Shown in pieces: positions 5,953-8,670 of a stretch of 8,670 nucleotides of DNA. This DNA comes from Candidatus Anderseniibacteriota bacterium (GTDB taxonomy: Bacteria > Patescibacteriota > Andersenbacteria > UBA10190). The translations under genes were made by a program, and so were the position numbers. The stretch lies in contig QIFI01000023.1 in NCBI GenBank assembly GCA_003229735.1, positions 1-8,670 of the forward strand, in the 5' to 3' direction. The first letter of the stretch is position 1, and each line of letters opens with the position of its first letter. The notes under the pieces are model-generated. The model was not told the DNA's origin. It was given only the letters and a program-made list of their open reading frames with translations, and searched no databases.

Positions 5953-6045
5953 GGCCAGCAGTTCCTTTAGAAAGTGTTTAACAACCCCTCTCCCCTTCAG
6001 GGGAGAGGGCTGTGCGAGAAGTGTATATAGAGATCCGACCCATAT
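5953..6045 (+). repeat. Dispersed hairpin repeat (copy R5) between gatC and gatA
   Basis: The left flank CCAGCAGTTCCTTTAGAAAG is shared with the start of R4, which widens the repeat beyond the hairpin. The hairpin pairs CCCTCTCCCC (5986-5995) with GGGGAGAGGG (6000-6009) around TTCA. The linker has diverged to GTGTATATAGAG instead of GTGCTTTTAG, and the second hairpin is not preserved (CCCATCCCCGG remains at 6047-6057). It fills the 145-base gap inside the gat genes. Confidence 0.75.
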
Positions 6046-6069
6046 GCCCATCCCCGGTTAATAAATACT

Positions 6070-7527
6070 ATGTTTAACACTATCAAATCCGCCCGCGCCG
6101 CCCTGCGAAACCAGGAAATTTCAGCCATGGAACTCACCAGACAATCCCTGGATCAAATCAATCAATGGGAACCGCATATTAACGCCTTTAATGAAGTCCT
6201 TCCGGATACTGCCCTCACTGCCGCCGGTGAACAAGATGAATTAATAATCGCTAATAAAGCCGGCCCTTTAAGCGGCCTCCCCATCTCCATCAAAGATGTC
6301 ATCTGCACTACCGAAGGTCACACCACTGCTTCCTCCAAAATCCTGGCCAATTTTACTTCCCCGTATGACGCCACTGTTGTTAGCCGTCTCAAGAAAGCCG
6401 GCGCCATCATCATTGGCAAAGCCAACTGTGATGAGTTTGCCATGGGCGGCAGTAATGAATATTCCTCCTTTGGCCCGGTTAGCAACCCCTGGCAGATAGA
6501 TAAAGTCTCCGGCGGCAGCAGCGGCGGCTCCATCGCTTCCGTCGCCAGCGGCGAAGTATTGGGATCTCTGGGCACCGACACCGGCGGCTCCATCCGTCTG
6601 CCTGCCAGTTTTTGCGGCGTGGTCGGTTTAAAACCCACTTATGGTCGGGTCAGCCGGTTTGGCGCCATCGCCTACGCCTCCAGCTTTGATCAAATCGGCC
6701 CCATCGGCCACACCGTCGCAGACACCGCCGCTATATTCACCGTCATCGCCGGACCGGATTCCAACGATGCCACCTCCGCTCCAAACCGGGTCGCCGATTA
6801 CGCCTCACATTTAGGCCGCGATATTAAAGGCCTGACCATCGGTATCCCCGGGGAATACTTCGATACTGCCATTCAACCTGAAGTCGCCGCCGCCATCAAA
6901 GCCGCGCTGGCCGAATTAAAAAAACTGGGAGCAAAAACTGTCGATATATCCCTGCCGCTTACCTGGGCCGCCATTCCCGCCTATTACATCCTGGTTAAAG
7001 CCGAAGCCTCCAGCAATTTAGCCAGATATGATGGCCTGCGCTATGGCCAGCTTGATCTGTCCGCCGAAGAATTGATCGCCCGATATATCGAGGCGCGCGG
7101 CCGGTATTTTGGCCCGGAAGTAATCCGCTCCCTTCTCATGGGCACCTATACTCTATCGGCCGGCTACTTCGATGCCTGGTATAAACAAGCCGCCAAAGTC
7201 CGCGTTAAAATCAGGCGGGAATTTGCCGCCGCCTTTACCCAGGTTGATCTCATTGCCGGCCCGGTGTCGGCTGAAACCGCTTTCGCCAAAGGTGCTAAAA
7301 AAGATGATCCTCTGGCTATGTATTTAGCCGATCTGCTCACCGTTCCGGCCAGCGTCGCCGGCTTGCCCGCTATCTCCGTGCCGGCCGGTTTCAGTCAAGA
7401 TCATCTGCCCATCGGCCTCCAGCTCATCGCCCCGCCCTTCCAGGAAGAACTTCTTTTCCAGACCGCCCACGCCTACGAACAATCTCAAACCTGGTGGCAA
7501 GAAATCCCATCTCTGCCGTCGTCATAG
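6070..7527 (+). CDS. gatA: Asp/Glu-tRNA amidotransferase subunit A (GatA)
   Basis: A 485-residue amidase-signature enzyme that hydrolyses glutamine and sends ammonia to GatB for tRNA-dependent amide synthesis. The Ser-cisSer-Lys triad is intact: K75 in PISIKDV, S150 in the glycine-serine loop VSGGSSGGS (147-154), and S174 in GTDTGGSIRLPAS. By my alignment these correspond to K79, S154 and S178 of the S. aureus enzyme. Other GatA marks are GKANCDEFAMGGSNEYS (116-132), SFCGVVGLKPTYGRVSRFGA (180-199), the YDGLRYG and MGTYTLSAGYFDAWY segments, and DLLTVPASVAGLPAISVP near the C terminus. Length is normal. These features separate it from general amidases. It is expected to work with the GatC encoded just upstream and with a GatB encoded elsewhere. 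The immediate upstream sequence shows no clear ribosome binding site. Confidence 0.97.
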   Translation: MFNTIKSARAALRNQEISAMELTRQSLDQINQWEPHINAFNEVLPDTALTAAGEQDELIIANKAGPLSGLPISIKDVICTTEGHTTASSKILANFTSPYDATVVSRLKKAGAIIIGKANCDEFAMGGSNEYSSFGPVSNPWQIDKVSGGSSGGSIASVASGEVLGSLGTDTGGSIRLPASFCGVVGLKPTYGRVSRFGAIAYASSFDQIGPIGHTVADTAAIFTVIAGPDSNDATSAPNRVADYASHLGRDIKGLTIGIPGEYFDTAIQPEVAAAIKAALAELKKLGAKTVDISLPLTWAAIPAYYILVKAEASSNLARYDGLRYGQLDLSAEELIARYIEARGRYFGPEVIRSLLMGTYTLSAGYFDAWYKQAAKVRVKIRREFAAAFTQVDLIAGPVSAETAFAKGAKKDDPLAMYLADLLTVPASVAGLPAISVPAGFSQDHLPIGLQLIAPPFQEELLFQTAHAYEQSQTWWQEIPSLPSS

Positions 7528-7530
7528 CAG

Positions 7531-7610
7531 TTTGTTATTTGAGATTTGCGACGCCCGCAGGCTAGTCCCGCCGCAGCGGGGAAATTTGCCAATTAGAAAT
7601 TGAAAATTCT
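7531..7610 (+). repeat. AT-rich arms with 7-base periodicity around a small GC palindrome
   Basis: The left arm reads TTTGTTA, TTTGAGA, TTTGCGA (7531-7551). The right arm reads AATTTGC, CAATTAG, AAATTGA, AAATTCT (7583-7610). Both have a repeat length of 7. Between them is a GC-rich part with the palindrome at 7567-7580. This occupies most of the 138-base gap after gatA. A T-run (7612-7618) follows the right arm but is not tied to a strong stem, so I do not call a terminator. Confidence 0.5.
7567..7580. repeat. Small GC palindrome downstream of gatA
   Basis: CCCGC and GCGGG pair around CGCA. It is similar in size and composition to the palindromes nested in copies R1 (93-108) and R6 (8613-8627), but here it stands outside the large hairpin repeat. 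The upstream GCCCGC at 7553-7558 could pair with the same right arm as an alternative. Confidence 0.55.
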
Positions 7611-7634
7611 CTTTTTTTGATACCAATTTGCGCA

Positions 7635-7640
7635 TATACT
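7635..7640 (+). promoter_or_regulatory. Candidate -10 element for the Panacea-toxin pair
   Basis: TATACT in an AT-rich stretch, 25 bases before the ATG at 7666. The region at the expected -35 position is a T-run rather than a TTGACA-like hexamer. The nearby sequence ACTATTCAATAGT (7638-7650) is an inverted repeat (ACTATT / AATAGT around C) overlapping the end of the hexamer. That could be an operator if the antitoxin represses its own operon, as many do; this is inference. Confidence 0.4.
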
Positions 7641-7665
7641 ATTCAATAGTGTAAAGTGCTTTCTT

Positions 7666-8154
7666 ATGGCTATAAATTCCAAAAAATTTAGAAATACTGT
7701 CCTGCTTTTAATTACCGAACTAAATGGCCAAATTGAAGGTAAAAAAAAGCTGGCTAAATTGCTTTATTATATTGATTTTGATTCATACGAGCGCTATGAA
7801 AAACCAATAACTGGTGACACTTATTATGCGCGTGATATGGGGCCTCTAGGCGCGAGCTTTAAATCAGAACTCAAAAAAATGGCCGAAAAAGGCGACATAA
7901 AAATTAAGCAAGTCCCCAACAGCGATGGCTATAAACCAACAGAGGTTTATACATCTCACACCAAGCCAAAAATAAACGCTCTTAATAAGCGGGAGATAGA
8001 AATGATTAAAAGAGTTGCCAGGAACTATGGAGGCTTAAGCGGTACTCAACTTGAAACTCTGTCTCATGAAGAAGCGCCCTACATTGCCACTGATCCACAT
8101 GAAATCATAGATTATGAACTTGCCTTCTATAGAGAAACTGAATTCGACAGATAG
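7666..8154 (+). CDS. Panacea-domain (DUF4065, SocA-like) protein, probable antitoxin
   Basis: The 162-residue sequence fits the Panacea/DUF4065 family. The core is KKLAKLLYYIDFDSYERY (27-44), then GDTYYARDMGPLG (50-62), where the family has a similar Y-x-A-x-x-x-GP-V/L segment, then a charged helix (SFKSELKKMAEKGDI). The C-terminal helical part contains LSGTQLETLSHEEAPYIAT (124-142), with the LSH...P pattern seen in family members. Panacea domains are reported to neutralise many unrelated toxins encoded next to them. The following gene overlaps this one by 41 bases and looks like a small toxin, which supports an antitoxin role; SocA-type members act instead as proteolytic adaptors. Base composition is much more AT-rich than the genes before it (17 of 60 G/C in 7741-7800 against 31 of 60 in 7261-7320), pointing to a different origin. 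No Shine-Dalgarno sequence is seen. Confidence 0.85.
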   Translation: MAINSKKFRNTVLLLITELNGQIEGKKKLAKLLYYIDFDSYERYEKPITGDTYYARDMGPLGASFKSELKKMAEKGDIKIKQVPNSDGYKPTEVYTSHTKPKINALNKREIEMIKRVARNYGGLSGTQLETLSHEEAPYIATDPHEIIDYELAFYRETEFDR

Positions 8155-8530
8155 CTTTACTTTTAGAGAGCATCCAGGCTTCACAAAAGAGATAAAAAAG
8201 TTTAGCCGGAAGCATAAAACTTTTATCAAGGCGCTAAAGCAATTATCAATATTATTACAAACACAATTTGATAAAAATGATCACCGCCAACCTCTAGGAC
8301 CCAAGCACCTGCACAATGTATCAATTAATACCGAATATGAAATATGGAAAGTTAATTGTGTTGCCACTAAAGGTCTGAAACGCAAACAAATGCCAAGAAT
8401 TTACTTTGCGCGTCGCGATTCAGAAATATTTTATCTCTGTATGGGATTTCACATAAATAATTATCAAGACAGCCAATTAAAAACCTTAGCTTATGAACGA
8501 GCAGAGCTATTTTTTGACGCGGAAAGATAG
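8114..8530 (+). CDS. Probable RelE/ParE-fold toxin partner of the Panacea protein
   Basis: A 138-residue basic protein. The order of elements fits a RelE-like fold: a first strand FTFREHPGF (about 15-23), two lysine-rich helices (about 24-52), then strands around EYEIWKVNCV (74-83), MPRIYFARR (93-101) and EIFYLCMGFHI (104-114), and a C-terminal helix with YERAELFF (127-134). Basic and aromatic residues that could act on RNA or the ribosome include R95, R100, R101, Y107 and H113, but I cannot assign catalytic residues. The only ATG in the frame before the conserved part is at 8114, inside the antitoxin gene, so a 41-base overlap and coupled translation are likely. A non-ATG start at 8120 (TTG) or 8138 (CTG) would shorten the N terminus without touching the core. 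The antitoxin-first order is usual for type II pairs. Family membership comes from pattern recognition and is moderate; the alternative is an unrelated small protein. Confidence 0.65.
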   Translation: MNLPSIEKLNSTDSFTFREHPGFTKEIKKFSRKHKTFIKALKQLSILLQTQFDKNDHRQPLGPKHLHNVSINTEYEIWKVNCVATKGLKRKQMPRIYFARRDSEIFYLCMGFHINNYQDSQLKTLAYERAELFFDAER

Positions 8531-8582
8531 CTCAATCTACACAAACCGTCGATTGGTTATTTTGGGATGGTGACTAAGAGAG

Positions 8583-8656
8583 TCCTTAAAACCCCTCTCC
8601 CCTCTGCCCTGCCCGCCGAACTGGCGGAGAAAAGGGCTGGGTGAGGAGTGTATATT
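8583..8656 (+). repeat. Dispersed hairpin repeat (copy R6) with a nested palindrome
   Basis: The left arm CCCTCTCCCC (8593-8602) is intact, but the right arm is replaced or eroded (GGAGAAAAGGG, 8626-8636) and a GC palindrome sits between them. The right part, CTGGGTGAGGAGTGTATATT, matches the linker of R4 and R5. The second hairpin, if present, would lie beyond the window end. The 52 bases between the toxin stop and this repeat show no clear feature. Confidence 0.75.
8613..8627. repeat. Small GC palindrome nested in copy R6
   Basis: CCGCC (8613-8617) and GGCGG (8623-8627) pair around GAACT. It occupies the loop position of the larger hairpin, as does the palindrome at 93-108 in copy R1, although the two small palindromes are not identical in sequence. 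Confidence 0.65.
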
Positions 8657-8670
8657 GAGTAAAAGTTCAC

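Noticed and set aside
7612..7618. Terminator T-run after gatA
   Set aside because: The only stem directly before it is a weak 5-bp A/T stem (CAATT/AATTG), and the GC palindrome is more than 30 bases away.
8531..8582. Short stem AACC/GGTT after the toxin gene as a terminator
   Set aside because: Only four base pairs and no adjacent T-run; not distinguishable from chance.

Overview
The window looks like a piece of chromosome from a small-genome bacterium, most likely a member of the Patescibacteria (Candidate Phyla Radiation). This is inferred from the character of the proteins: a receiver-only regulator ending in a K-A-H-Y motif, a short class III pilin with a PilT and PilD, a compact LigA, and a Panacea-domain gene. 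It is also inferred from the many small GC-rich palindromes between genes. No marker here settles the lineage. TGA is used as a normal stop in pilT, ligA and gatC, so the code is standard bacterial and not the TGA=Gly code of Gracilibacteria/SR1. All nine recognised genes are on the + strand.

Region 1 (about 1-3400) is a type IV pilus cluster: a stand-alone response regulator receiver protein, the retraction ATPase PilT, a pilin with a very strong ribosome binding site followed by a terminator-like hairpin, and a prepilin peptidase. PilD would cleave and methylate the pilin, PilT would drive fibre disassembly and retraction, and the receiver protein may control pilus dynamics. The assembly ATPase PilB and platform protein PilC are not in the window. 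The prepilin peptidase reading frame is broken by one apparently missing base near 2737. It also carries a 7-bp tandem repeat inside its coding sequence (3016-3071).

Region 2 (about 3400-7530) is housekeeping: NAD+-dependent DNA ligase ligA, then gatC one base after the ligA stop, then gatA. GatC and GatA are two of the three subunits of the Asp-tRNA(Asn)/Glu-tRNA(Gln) amidotransferase; gatB is not in the window.

Region 3 (about 7530-8670) is a clearly AT-richer two-gene module. A Panacea-domain (DUF4065/SocA-like) protein overlaps by 41 bases a small protein that reads like a RelE/ParE-fold toxin. It is best read as a probable toxin-antitoxin pair in an accessory position.

Most intergenic spaces are occupied by one dispersed repeat family. 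Its core is a hairpin with arms CCCTCTCCCC / GGGGAGAGGG, often followed about 45 bases later by a second hairpin (TTCTCCCT / AGGGAGAA). Six copies are seen, at 1-119 (inverted), 673-771, 1891-1930, 3476-3584, 5953-6045 and 8583-8656. Two copies have a smaller GC palindrome nested in the loop, and a third small palindrome stands alone at 7567-7580. Seven-base periodicity appears twice, in the prepilin peptidase gene and in the AT-rich arms around that lone palindrome. The most unusual signals are this layered repeat system, the two frame problems in the prepilin peptidase gene, and the Panacea-toxin pair.
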